64,000 nt of DNA from Iodobacter violaceini. Its GTDB lineage: Bacteria; Pseudomonadota; Gammaproteobacteria; Burkholderiales; Chitinibacteraceae. The position numbers and the translations under genes were made by a program. Shown piece after piece: positions 19,036-27,670 of the stretch (the stretch's first letter is position 1; each line of letters opens with the position of its first letter). Under the pieces are notes generated by a model that did no database searches, was not told where the DNA came from, and was given only the letters and a program-made list of their open reading frames with translations. Location: contig NZ_JAAOLX010000004.1 in the NCBI RefSeq assembly GCF_011601265.1, positions 372,001-436,000 of the forward strand, read 5' to 3'.

Positions 19036-19998
19036 TTGCAGATCAAACCACTCTGTCTTTGCCTTGCCATTGTCCTGCTTTGTGCCTGCGGTAAAAAAGA
19101 AGAAATGGGCGACATGCCTGCCGAAGCAAGCACGGCCGAATCAGCGGCAGAACTCTCCCCGGTCAGCAGCAAAGAACAACTTAGCTCCAGCGCAAACACC
19201 TATAGCGACAGCACCCGCCAGTTTATCCGCACGGCCGATGCTAAGTTTCAAGTGAAAGATGTATATAAATCTGCGCTGATTATTGAAGATATCACCGCTC
19301 AGCTGGGTGGTTTTGTTGAAAAAAATGCCATTAAATCTGAAATTGCCCAAATTCACTTTGAAGAGATTGGCGATAATAAAAAGCTGAAACTCACTGAATA
19401 CACCGTAAATGGTGCATTGATTATTCGGGTGCCCAGCGAAAAAACCCAGGATTTTCTGCGCCAGATTGCCGGGCAAATCACCTTTTTAAATGAGCGTACT
19501 TTCCTCGCCCAGGATGCACAATTTGAGCTGTTAAAACAAAGACTGGGCATTCGCCGCAATCAGGAAACGCAAAGCCAAATGGGCAAAGCTGCCAAAAGCA
19601 GCGGCAATGCAGAAGACAAAGCCATTGCAATTGATGCTCAAGACAGCAGTAAACAAGCCAGAGACCATGCCATTATTCTGGAAAAAGAATTTGCCGATCA
19701 GGTGGCATTCAGCAAAATCACTTTATTTTTGGATCAGCCCTCACAGATCAATCAAACCGAAGTCAGCGATACAGCAGCCATCATTAAACAAGCCCGCCCA
19801 AACTTTTTCTACCGTCTGGGCAAAGCGATTCAATCAGGCTGGTATTGGGGGCTGGACGCCAGTATCGAGCTAATGAAGATCTGGCCTTTATGGTTGCTGA
19901 TTGCCGGGATTGTTTTATTGATACGCAAGTTTAGAAAAACTAAAAAAGTATCCGGAATAAAATCCGGACATGAAACAAAAATAAGCGACGCAGAATAA
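19036..19998 (+). CDS. DUF4349-domain lipoprotein
   Basis: The 320-residue product has a hydrophobic lipoprotein signal ending at Cys18 (LLCACGKKEE), then a Ser/Ala-rich linker. A DUF4349 domain follows with the segments FIRTADAKFQV and LGGFVEKN, a coiled-coil middle, and one C-terminal membrane helix (LWLLIAGIVLLI) with a basic tail. The TTG at 19036 is preferred because AGGA precedes it and the signal begins there. An ATG at 18976 would add 20 residues, and the longest ORF start (18835) lies within a terminator stem. Function of the family is unknown. Confidence 0.72.
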   Translation: MQIKPLCLCLAIVLLCACGKKEEMGDMPAEASTAESAAELSPVSSKEQLSSSANTYSDSTRQFIRTADAKFQVKDVYKSALIIEDITAQLGGFVEKNAIKSEIAQIHFEEIGDNKKLKLTEYTVNGALIIRVPSEKTQDFLRQIAGQITFLNERTFLAQDAQFELLKQRLGIRRNQETQSQMGKAAKSSGNAEDKAIAIDAQDSSKQARDHAIILEKEFADQVAFSKITLFLDQPSQINQTEVSDTAAIIKQARPNFFYRLGKAIQSGWYWGLDASIELMKIWPLWLLIAGIVLLIRKFRKTKKVSGIKSGHETKISDAE

Positions 19999-20050
19999 CA
20001 GCCACCCTGCCATTTAATCCGCTCAGCTTAATATCCTGTTCTGCTGGAAT

Positions 20051-20097
20051 GGCTTTAGCTGCAAAACGGTATCCACAGCGCTGCCGCAGCTAAAGCC
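20051..20097. repeat. REP-like palindrome, copy 1
   Basis: GGCTTTAGCTGC (20051-20062) pairs with GCAGCTAAAGCC (20086-20097). A closely related palindrome occurs at 52895-52944, so this is a dispersed element rather than an ordinary terminator. It sits between convergent genes (DUF4349 lipoprotein and azoreductase). Confidence 0.65.
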
Positions 20098-20200
20098 TAA
20101 CCACTGTAAAGAACACTTACTTTTCGATTTTTGCTCGCCTTGCCAGGACGGCCATGGCAAGGCTTTATGAATTCAAACAGCCAGTACAAACCTATACTTT

Positions 20201-20890
20201 TCAATCTGAAAACAAAGGCTCTGCCCCGGCCTTTTGCCATGCTAAACGATCTACAGCTTCCTCCGCCCGCTTGAGCGATTGTGCCAAACGCCCGTCAGCA
20301 AATTCATCATATTCAACCGCCACGCTCTCTGTGTGGGTAATGCCGATATACGCAAATGCTGTTTTCACAGCGGCCTCCACATGGTTACTTGCTGCTAATC
20401 GCCCGCCTGAATCGTAACCAAAATCACCACGGGCAGATAACAACACCAGCCGCTTAGCTTGCCCGCTCAGCATGGGCCAATAAGGCTGGCCTTTACGGCT
20501 GCGATCAAAACCAAAAGTCACACCCACCCGTACAATATTGTCGATATACGCCTTAAATTGCGCAGGCGGCCCAAAGTTATACATCGGCACGCCCGCAACA
20601 ATGACATCAGCAGCAAGTAACTCACTGATCAATAGATCGCTTTCAGCCAGCACATCGCGCATCCACGCTTCACGGGCTTCCGCTGGCGTAAACGCAGCAT
20701 GGATCCATTGCCCGGTAATAAACGCAGGCGGCGCGGCACCCAAATCGCGGTAAATCACTCGCCCATGAGGATGCTGGCTTAACCATTGCTTCGCAAAACG
20801 GGCACTCAGGCGCCGGGTATGCGAGCCATGAGCATCTGCCCCGGAAAAACCACTGCGCGCACTTGAATCAAGGTGTAATAGGGTCGGCAT
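20201..20890 (-). CDS. azoR: FMN-dependent NADH-azoreductase / quinone reductase
   Basis: The 229-residue flavodoxin-fold protein starts with LLHLDSSAR and SHTRRLSARF, the phosphate-binding loop of FMN-dependent AzoR-type reductases. It also has VPMYNFGPPAQFKAYIDNIVRVGVTF, the family signature, and a glycine-rich LSARGDFGYDSGG segment. Such enzymes reduce quinones and azo compounds in the cytoplasm with NADH. It is divergent from a LysR regulator 119 bases away, its likely controller. GGAG lies nine bases before the ATG. Confidence 0.88.
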   Translation of the reverse strand: MPTLLHLDSSARSGFSGADAHGSHTRRLSARFAKQWLSQHPHGRVIYRDLGAAPPAFITGQWIHAAFTPAEAREAWMRDVLAESDLLISELLAADVIVAGVPMYNFGPPAQFKAYIDNIVRVGVTFGFDRSRKGQPYWPMLSGQAKRLVLLSARGDFGYDSGGRLAASNHVEAAVKTAFAYIGITHTESVAVEYDEFADGRLAQSLKRAEEAVDRLAWQKAGAEPLFSD

Positions 20891-21009
20891 GTTTTAAACT
20901 CCAATCAGTGATTAAATTCATTCATGCCTTAGTTTGTTTCAATTAATCCGGTGCTACAAACGAGTAATTTTGCTGCTATAGCTGATTTAAATTCATGTAT
21001 TATTTAAAG

Positions 21010-21921
21010 ATGAGACCCAGACTTCCCTCCCTTTCTGCCCTGCGGGCCTTTGAAGCAGCCGCGCGTTTAAAGAGCTTTAAGCTTGCCGCAGAAGCGCTGT
21101 CCGTCAGCCCCACCGCAATCAGCCATCAGATTCGGGCATTAGAAGACAGCTTGTCTTGCGCGCTGTTTGTGCGCCAAACGCGCAAAGTAGATTTAAGCCC
21201 CGAAGGTGAATTACTCTACGCCGCCACAAAAGAAGGCTTTGATTGCATTGCGGCAGGCATTGAGCGCTTGCGGACAAGGCAGCGCAGCACAGTGACGCTT
21301 TCAGCAACACCAGCCTTTACCACAAAATGGCTGGTGCCCCGCATGGCGGCGTTTCAAGAGGCCCACCCCGAAATCGATCTGCATATTCACGCTTCCAATC
21401 AAGCGGTGGATTTATACTCAGGAGCCGTTGATTTAGCCATTCGTTATGGCCTGGGTAGCTATCACGATTTACTGGCCACGCGGCTACTGCAAGACCACTT
21501 TGCGCCCGTTGCCAGCAAGCAGCTGCATATCCGGCAGTTATCTGATTTAAACCTGCATCCGCTGATTCACTTTAACTGGCACAGCCCGCCACCAGCGCAT
21601 TTAACATGGGCAGGCTGGCTACAAAATGCAGGGATAAGCAATCTGGACAGCACAGCAGGCATTCGTTACTCAGAAGAAAGCCACGCCATCCAAGCCGCCC
21701 TTGCCGGGCAAGGCGTTGCGCTGCTGAGCTTAGAATTAGTCAGAGAAGAAATAGCAATGGGCTTGCTGGAAGCCCCTTTGACGCCCGTCGTCGAAGGGCT
21801 GGCCTACCACCTTATACGCCCGGCGCTAAAACAAGCGGCTGCAGCGGTAACCATCGTTGAAGAATGGCTGATACAAGCAGCGGGCACTCACCCAAAAGAA
21901 AACTCTGGCCTGCATCAGTAA
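21010..21921 (+). CDS. LysR-family regulator (GcvA-like)
   Basis: The 303-residue protein has an N-terminal winged helix (SLSALRAFEAAARLKSFKLAAEALSVS pattern, about residues 5-65) and a substrate-binding domain typical of the GcvA subgroup. The start at 21010 gives the family N-terminus MRPRLPSL; an ATG five codons earlier is also possible. It is divergent from the azoreductase gene and probably regulates it; the inducer is unknown. Confidence 0.85.
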   Translation: MRPRLPSLSALRAFEAAARLKSFKLAAEALSVSPTAISHQIRALEDSLSCALFVRQTRKVDLSPEGELLYAATKEGFDCIAAGIERLRTRQRSTVTLSATPAFTTKWLVPRMAAFQEAHPEIDLHIHASNQAVDLYSGAVDLAIRYGLGSYHDLLATRLLQDHFAPVASKQLHIRQLSDLNLHPLIHFNWHSPPPAHLTWAGWLQNAGISNLDSTAGIRYSEESHAIQAALAGQGVALLSLELVREEIAMGLLEAPLTPVVEGLAYHLIRPALKQAAAAVTIVEEWLIQAAGTHPKENSGLHQ

Positions 21922-22039
21922 GCACACAAAAAACACTAAAACACCCTAAACCTGCCCAGTATTTCTCTGTGTTCTCGCTGTGCTCTTTTTAACACTGTGC
22001 CTGCAGATCTTTTTGCTTTAAAAGGATTATTCCACAAGA

Positions 22040-22510
22040 TCACAACGCCAAATACGTCTCAAACTTGCTTCTGAACATCGAAAAAAAGCTTCTTACATTA
22101 CGGATATTCGATTGGGTAGCAAACAGGCGGTGGGCCAGCTGGTGATAGGCGGTCATGTCCGCTACCTGAATAATCAGCACAAAATCCGGCCCTGGCGAGA
22201 CGCGATAGCATTGCTGCACAGTTTTTTCGGTGGCGGCGAGTTGCTCAAACTCCTGCATCTTTTCTGAAGTCTGTATATCCAGCGTAATTTCAACGATGGC
22301 CGTTAAGCCTGCGCCGACTTTTTCTGGCGCCAAAATCGCTACTTGCTTAGCAATCACGCCTGTATCTGTTAATCGCTTTACGCGGCGCAGACAGGTGGGC
22401 GGCGAGGCATGCACTTTAGCGGCCAGATCCTGATTACTGAGTGAAGAATCTTGCTGTAATTGTTGCAAGATGCGCTTATCCAGCTCATCTAAGGCCGTAA
22501 TTGATGTCAT
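22040..22510 (-). CDS. Lrp/AsnC-family regulator
   Basis: The 156-residue protein starts with ALDELDKRILQQLQQDSS, an AsnC-type helix-turn-helix (residues about 6-65, including LAAKVHASPPTCLRRVKRL). A RAM/AsnC ligand-binding domain follows with CYRVSPGPDFVLIIQV. Such proteins form octamers and respond to amino acids. It is monocistronic and divergent from glmS (152 bp apart), but regulation of glmS is not implied by anything visible. Confidence 0.9.
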   Translation of the reverse strand: MTSITALDELDKRILQQLQQDSSLSNQDLAAKVHASPPTCLRRVKRLTDTGVIAKQVAILAPEKVGAGLTAIVEITLDIQTSEKMQEFEQLAATEKTVQQCYRVSPGPDFVLIIQVADMTAYHQLAHRLFATQSNIRNVRSFFSMFRSKFETYLAL

Positions 22511-22662
22511 AAAAATTCACTATCTAAATAAATATGAAATAAAAATTCATACAAATGAATGGCAATGCATTTATTTCATAATACATTAAATTTTGAAAGA
22601 TATATTCACACCAAACCCTTTAGCATGGCTATATTCCATTAAATATTCCTTCCGAGGTTGCT

Positions 22663-24480
22663 ATGTGCGGTATTGTCGGTGCAGTTGCTCAGCGTAATAT
22701 CACCCCTATTTTGCTGGAAGGGCTTAAACGGCTTGAATACCGTGGCTATGATTCCTGCGGCGTGGCCCTGCATGTGGATGGCAAGCTGCAGCGCTCGCGC
22801 AGCACCTCACGCGTGACCGAACTGCAAGCACAAATCGATCAAACCGGCTTAGCAGGCTTTACCGGCATTGCCCACACCCGCTGGGCTACCCACGGCGTGC
22901 CTTCATCGGCCAACGCTCACCCGCATTTCTCGCGTGAGCGGATTGCGCTGGTGCACAACGGCATTATTGAAAACCATGAAGAACTGCGCACCGAGCTGAG
23001 CACCGCTGGCTATATCTTTGAAAGCCAGACTGATACCGAAGTGATTGCGCATCTGATCGATCATCTTTACCATGGCGATTTATTTGAAGCGGTTCAGCAA
23101 GCCGTAAAACGCCTGAGCGGCGCTTTTGCCATCGCCGTATTCTGCCGCGACGAGCCGCACCGCGTGGTGGGTGCACGTTTAGGCTCGCCCTTAATTGTGG
23201 GCGTGGGCAAGGGCGAAAACTTTATTGCCTCGGATGCCATGGCTTTGGCCGGCACCACCGACCAGATTATTTACCTGGAAGAAGGTGATGTGGTTGATCT
23301 GCAATTACAAAAATGCTGGATTGTGGACAACCAGGGCAAATCGGTACAGCGCGAAATCCGCACTGTGCATGCCCACAGCGGCGCGGCTGAGCTGGGCCCT
23401 TACCGCCATTACATGCAAAAAGAGATTTTTGAGCAGCCACGCGCCATTGCCGACACTTTAGAAAATGTCACCAATATCATGCCCGAGCTGTTTGGCGATA
23501 AAGCCTATGGCATTTTCAAAGAAATTGACTCGGTACTGATTCTGGCCTGCGGCACCAGCTATTACGCCGGTCTTACCGCCAAATACTGGATAGAATCCAT
23601 CGCCAAAATTCCGGTAAATGTAGAAATCGCCAGCGAATACCGCTACCGCGACAGCGTGCCTAATCCTAAAAGCCTGGTTGTTACCATCAGCCAGAGCGGC
23701 GAAACCGCCGACACCCTGGCCGCGCTCAAACACGCCCGCAATCAGGGCATGCTGCACACCCTTACCGTGTGCAATGTAGCCACCAGCGCCATGGTGCGCG
23801 AATGCGAGCTGGCCTATATCACCCACGCCGGGGTAGAAGTGGGCGTAGCCTCCACCAAGGCCTTTACTACCCAGCTGGCGGCGCTGTTTTTACTGGCGCT
23901 CTCTTTAGCGCAAATCAAAGGCCGTCTCAATGACGAGCAAGAAGCCGGGCACATCAAAGCCATGCGCCATTTGCCGGTAGCCATCAGCGCCGTACTGGCG
24001 CTGGAGCCACAAATCATTGCATGGGCCGAGCAATTTGCCGCCAAAGAAAACGCTCTCTTCCTGGGCCGCGGCCTGCACTACCCGATTGCCATGGAAGGCG
24101 CACTTAAGCTGAAAGAAATTTCCTATATCCATGCCGAAGCCTACCCCGCTGGCGAGCTAAAACACGGCCCGCTGGCGCTGGTGACCAAAGAAATGCCGGT
24201 CGTTACCGTGGCCCCTAACGACACCCTGATCGAAAAGCTCAAATCTAATATGCAGGAAGTACGCGCCAGAGGCGGCGAGCTGTATGTATTTGCCGATGCC
24301 GATTCGCACATCACCGCCAGCGAAGGCATCCACGTCATCCGCCTGCCCGAACACTACGGCCTGCTCTCCCCCATCCTGCACACTATTCCCTTACAACTAC
24401 TGGCCTACCACACGGCACTGGCAAGGGGGACGGATGTGGATAAGCCGAGGAATTTAGCGAAGAGTGTTACGGTGGAGTAA
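22663..24480 (+). CDS. glmS: Glutamine-fructose-6-phosphate aminotransferase GlmS
   Basis: The 605-residue enzyme makes glucosamine-6-phosphate from fructose-6-phosphate and glutamine, the first step toward UDP-GlcNAc. MCGIVGAV supplies the N-terminal nucleophile Cys2 of the class II glutaminase domain (residues 2-220). Two SIS sugar-isomerase domains follow (about 285-425 and 455-595), and the C-terminus ends [13 protein letters not shown] as in the family. GAGG precedes the ATG. A folded non-coding element and a decayed IS follow immediately. Confidence 0.97.
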   Translation: MCGIVGAVAQRNITPILLEGLKRLEYRGYDSCGVALHVDGKLQRSRSTSRVTELQAQIDQTGLAGFTGIAHTRWATHGVPSSANAHPHFSRERIALVHNGIIENHEELRTELSTAGYIFESQTDTEVIAHLIDHLYHGDLFEAVQQAVKRLSGAFAIAVFCRDEPHRVVGARLGSPLIVGVGKGENFIASDAMALAGTTDQIIYLEEGDVVDLQLQKCWIVDNQGKSVQREIRTVHAHSGAAELGPYRHYMQKEIFEQPRAIADTLENVTNIMPELFGDKAYGIFKEIDSVLILACGTSYYAGLTAKYWIESIAKIPVNVEIASEYRYRDSVPNPKSLVVTISQSGETADTLAALKHARNQGMLHTLTVCNVATSAMVRECELAYITHAGVEVGVASTKAFTTQLAALFLLALSLAQIKGRLNDEQEAGHIKAMRHLPVAISAVLALEPQIIAWAEQFAAKENALFLGRGLHYPIAMEGALKLKEISYIHAEAYPAGELKHGPLALVTKEMPVVTVAPNDTLIEKLKSNMQEVRARGGELYVFADADSHITASEGIHVIRLPEHYGLLSPILHTIPLQLLAYHTALARGTDVDKPRNLAKSVTVE

Positions 24481-24506
24481 GGGAAGTAGTTGGTTAATTT
24501 TTTTGT

Positions 24507-24621
24507 GTCCTTGAGAAATAGAAGTACTTTTATACTTCGTTTTTTTAAAAAAACCGAAGGGGTAGTTTCTGGCTGTAACCCGCATCCAGACTAGAAATAG
24601 TACTCTTTTATTTCCAAGGAC
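24507..24621. other. Folded 115-nt element after glmS (three-stem structure)
   Basis: A closing stem pairs the arm at 24507-24527 (begins GTCCTTG) with 24600-24621 (ends CAAGGAC). Inside are two further hairpins: CTTCG-T-tract/A-tract-CGAAG (24535-24559), and TCTGG (24568-24572) with CCAGA (24586-24590). The geometry is that of a three-way junction. It could be a terminator, a small RNA, or a miniature inverted-repeat element. It is 27 bases after the glmS stop and 22 bases before the IS end. I cannot match it to a known RNA family. Confidence 0.5.
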
Positions 24622-24642
24622 TTTTACAGGATAGCGCGCTCA

Positions 24643-25836
24643 TGGTACCCCCCCACAAAACAAGCTCATTTTTAAGTAGAATTTTCTCGCAGTGTTTGAG
24701 GAGCTCTACATGAAAGCCGTGGGCAATTGATAACGCCAGATTATGGCGATTTTAAAGCAAGCCGAAGCCGGTTCAACCGTCCCGATTTGTGCCGCGAGCA
24801 CGGTATGAGCTATGCCTCTTTTTATAAGTGGCGCGCCAAGTTTGGCGGCATGGACCTCTCGATGATGACGCGCATGAAAGAGCTGGAGGACGAAAACATG
24901 CGCCTTAAAAAGATGTATATCGAAGCCCAAATGCAGGCGGATATCATCAAGAAGGCCATGTCAGAAATTATCTGAAACATCTCAACGTCATGAGATGGCT
25001 CACTGGGCCGTTGAAACCAAGTCCGTGTCCATTCGTGCGGCTTGTGCCAGCTTTGCAATTAGCACGACTTGCTATCGTTATGTGGCCATGCTGGATGCAG
25101 AAAATGCCCAAATCGCTGATTCATTGGCCCAGCTCACGGAAACGCATCGCCAATGGGGCTTTGGCCTTTGTTTTTTACATCTGCGCAACGTCAGGAAAAA
25201 ACGCTGGAATCATAAACGGGTCTACAGGATTTACTGCGATTTAGAATTAAATTTGCGGATTAAGCCTAAAAAACGTTTAGATCGTGAAACGCCAGCGCCA
25301 TTAGCGGTGCCAGAGGCAAAAAAATGAAACGTGGTCGATGGATTTTATGCACGATCAATTGGCCGATGGCCGCAGTATTCGCTTATTTAATGTGATTGAT
25401 GATTTTAATCGGGAAGGATTAGGTATTGAAGTCGACTTCTCTTTGCCAGCAGAGCGCGTCATACGCAGCCTGAATCAAATTATTGAATGGCGCGGCAAGC
25501 CCAAACGAATCAGGTCCGATAATGGCCCTGAATATATTAGTCACATATTAAAGAATTGGGCAGAGCAACAATCGATTGAATTGGCTTATATTCAGCCTGG
25601 CAATCCACAGCAAAACACATATATTGAGCGTTATAATCGGACTGTGCGTTATGAATGGCTGGCCTGCGATGACTTTGAAAGCCTCGCTGAAGTGCAAGAA
25701 ACTGCAACGCAATGGCTTTGGACATACAATAATGAACGCCTTCATATGGGATTGGGCGGCATCACCCCGAAACAAAAACTGGCATTACATGCCTATGCTC
25801 TACTTTTGACTGAGCTTAAAAATGGGGGGATTATCA
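24643..25836 (+). mobile_element. IS3-family insertion sequence, copy 1, decayed
   Basis: The ends begin TG and end CA. The left end (TGGTACCCCCCCAC with AAGCTCATTTTTAAGTAGAA) and the complement of the right end (TGATAATCCCCCCA with AAGCTCAGTCAAAAGTAGAG) form an imperfect inverted repeat. It carries orfA and a DDE orfB, both frameshifted, so it should be inactive by itself. No clear target duplication is visible. A second, truncated, inverted copy lies at 32804-33517. Exact end coordinates are by eye. Confidence 0.8.
24720..24975 (+). pseudogene. IS3-family transposase OrfA, broken
   Basis: GAGGAG precedes an ATG at 24720, but this frame meets TGA after six codons. The conserved helix-turn-helix part is split between frames: MAILKQAEAGSTVP in one and DLCREHGMSYASFYKWRAKFGG in another, requiring a one-base deletion near 24780. 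The C-terminal leucine-zipper-like part (MKELEDENMRLKKMYIEAQ) is intact. OrfA normally binds the IS ends and contributes to OrfAB by programmed frameshifting. Confidence 0.75.
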
Positions 25837-25913
25837 GTGCAGTTCGGCCAAAGCGGATAATTATCCCTTCTTTTTCCTTAGTCAAAATCAGCGTGCCACT
25901 ACATACTACCTAG
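24990..25913 (+). pseudogene. IS3-family transposase OrfB, frameshifted
   Basis: The rve/DDE integrase core is recognisable: Asp in DFMHDQ, Asp in RSDNGPEY and Glu in [10 protein letters not shown], followed by the [10 protein letters not shown]-terminus. The frame breaks at a run of seven A residues near 25317-25323, where the other copy (33515-32844) has six and reads through; a one-base A insertion explains it. The family stop TAG seen in copy 2 is TAT here, so the frame runs past the IS end to 25913. Confidence 0.78.
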
Positions 25914-26063
25914 AGTGACACACTTTAGAGTCAATTGCAGCCTATCTTGGGTTTTGCTTTTGGTGTGGGTTAGTCGAATACCTACAGTTGATATAGTAAT
26001 TCATCGGCGACAATAACTGATATAGCTTTTTAGAGCTGCTTGGCGCTCTAAACGGGGGCTTCT

Positions 26064-27455
26064 TTGCAACACAAATTCTTGGTTAGACTCACATTCATTT
26101 TCGCATTCATCTTTGTTTCGGGTGTTTCCAATGCGCAAGATATCGCTTATCCTCAAGCAAATAGTGACACGAAAAAAACGATTTTCGCCAATCCATCATT
26201 GCTGCAATTGGATCAAACTTTATCGACCTTATTTAATCAAGTCATTCAATTTCCTGAGCGTGCCAGCTATCGGCAATCGCAAAAGAACTGGCTAAAAAAG
26301 CTTGATCTTTGCAAGAGCGATATCGCGTGTATTACGACTAGCTACCAAACGCAAATTGTGTTCCTACAAGGTTTACTTCATGTGAACACTGCTTATCAAC
26401 CCGATCAAATCGATAAGCTGGCCATTTTGGATTTAAAGAAAATGATTCAAGCTCGAAGCAAAATTGACCCAGAGTTTGCTTTAGAAAATACGCTGAAATC
26501 GTTAACGATTAAAAATCGGAGCGCCGAATTTACCAATCAAAAAGATGATATAGAAGAATTTGCAGAGCAGCGCTTTCCGAAAGTAAAGCCAAAAGGTGTC
26601 AGTATTGAAGAATGGCGTGCATTAGTGGCTGCAAATATCGAGGGTGGCGGTGAGAATGGCAATGCTCGCTATACTCTTGTAGATCTTGATGCGGATGGGC
26701 ATCGCGATTTGATTATCGACTCCTATATTGGTGGTACTGGCTTATATTCGTATATCAGTGTGCTACAGCAAAGTGGTGGTAAGTTTGTTGGTGCTTATAC
26801 ATCGGCGAACTCATTTGCTAGCGAGGATGAAAATCAACGCTCTTACCTTTATTCACTCAATGGTCGTGGATCGAATCAAGACGCGAGTTTGATTCGTTTG
26901 CGCGAGCGGACTTACTTTGCCTACCGCAGTGGTCACTATGGTTCAGATCGCCTTTATTTGCTCAGGGCGCTAAAGCCTGTTGGTAAGGTGCCCACTTTAA
27001 CTCTGAACTACCGCTATCAATTCTCAATTCCTAAAGTTCAAAAGCGTGAGAATGGCACAACTTGGAAGCTCAATAAGGATTTGCAAGCCGCATTATCCCG
27101 TTCGCTGACTCGTGTGGATAAGCAATCAAGTCGATACGGCATAAATGAGCACCCCTTGTGTCCGATTCCTGAATCGGTCAAAGAAGAAGATCTTAGTACT
27201 TATTACGGGTTTGGACCAGGGCATTATACGTTTGAAATTGTTGCGGACATTCCGGTCAAACTGAAAGGTCAGTGCTATGTTGCCCAAGTTGTAAATTGGT
27301 TTGGATTTTACTCTGCCAAAGGGGGCTTATCAGCTCAATTATGGATGCGAAAACCACAAACGGAGGAAGTACAAATCTTCGGCGTGAATGGCGTGCGCCA
27401 CCTCATTGGCATTACAACCGCAGTTGCTTTGTTTGATGGTGATGAAGTGAATTAG
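26064..27455 (+). CDS. Exported LprI-like (DUF1311) protein with uncharacterised C-terminal domain
   Basis: The 463-residue protein has a signal peptide (about residues 1-24, ending SNAQ). Residues about 35-95 match the lysozyme-inhibitor LprI/DUF1311 pattern: NPSLLQLDQTLSTLF, SQKNWLKKLDLC and a second Cys before ITTSYQTQI. The middle (about 205-250) has an FG-GAP-like LVDLDADGHRDLIID loop; the rest is unrecognised. It uses a TTG start with GGGGG upstream. It lies in the A+T-rich island and may act in the periplasm. Function as a lysozyme inhibitor is suggested only by the N-terminal domain. Confidence 0.6.
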   Translation: MQHKFLVRLTFIFAFIFVSGVSNAQDIAYPQANSDTKKTIFANPSLLQLDQTLSTLFNQVIQFPERASYRQSQKNWLKKLDLCKSDIACITTSYQTQIVFLQGLLHVNTAYQPDQIDKLAILDLKKMIQARSKIDPEFALENTLKSLTIKNRSAEFTNQKDDIEEFAEQRFPKVKPKGVSIEEWRALVAANIEGGGENGNARYTLVDLDADGHRDLIIDSYIGGTGLYSYISVLQQSGGKFVGAYTSANSFASEDENQRSYLYSLNGRGSNQDASLIRLRERTYFAYRSGHYGSDRLYLLRALKPVGKVPTLTLNYRYQFSIPKVQKRENGTTWKLNKDLQAALSRSLTRVDKQSSRYGINEHPLCPIPESVKEEDLSTYYGFGPGHYTFEIVADIPVKLKGQCYVAQVVNWFGFYSAKGGLSAQLWMRKPQTEEVQIFGVNGVRHLIGITTAVALFDGDEVN

Positions 27456-27518
27456 TGTAGTCTCTTACGGAGTTTGGTCACAAAACAAGATTGCACAGAT
27501 GATCTGCTTTGGCCGATC

Positions 27519-27608
27519 TGTTGATACCGAAGCCCTAGATACGAAAGGCCGCAAACCATCAAGGTTGCGGCCTTCATTATTTGTGCCTGGAGCCAGTGCT
27601 GATCGGCC
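27519..27608. repeat. Direct repeat A flanking the sphingomyelinase gene
   Basis: About 90 bp beginning TGTTGATACC and ending GATCGGCC resembles 29410-29497 in the same orientation. Both share GATAC, CTAG, a central GGCCGCAA hairpin with the sequence AACCATCA in its loop, and a GTGCC...CCAGT segment. The match is imperfect, with small indels. The hairpin core (27543-27575) is followed by TTCATTATTT and may terminate the genes on both sides. Confidence 0.65.
27543..27576. terminator. Hairpin terminator inside repeat A
   Basis: GAAAGGCCGCAA (27543-27554) pairs with TTGCGGCCTTC (27565-27575). It lies between the convergent LprI-like gene and the sphingomyelinase gene and can serve both strands. 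Confidence 0.7.
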
Positions 27609-27670
27609 TTACCAGTCATTTTGTTACTTCTGGCGTGACACAATACTACGAACTGAATTTCGCAAGGCGA

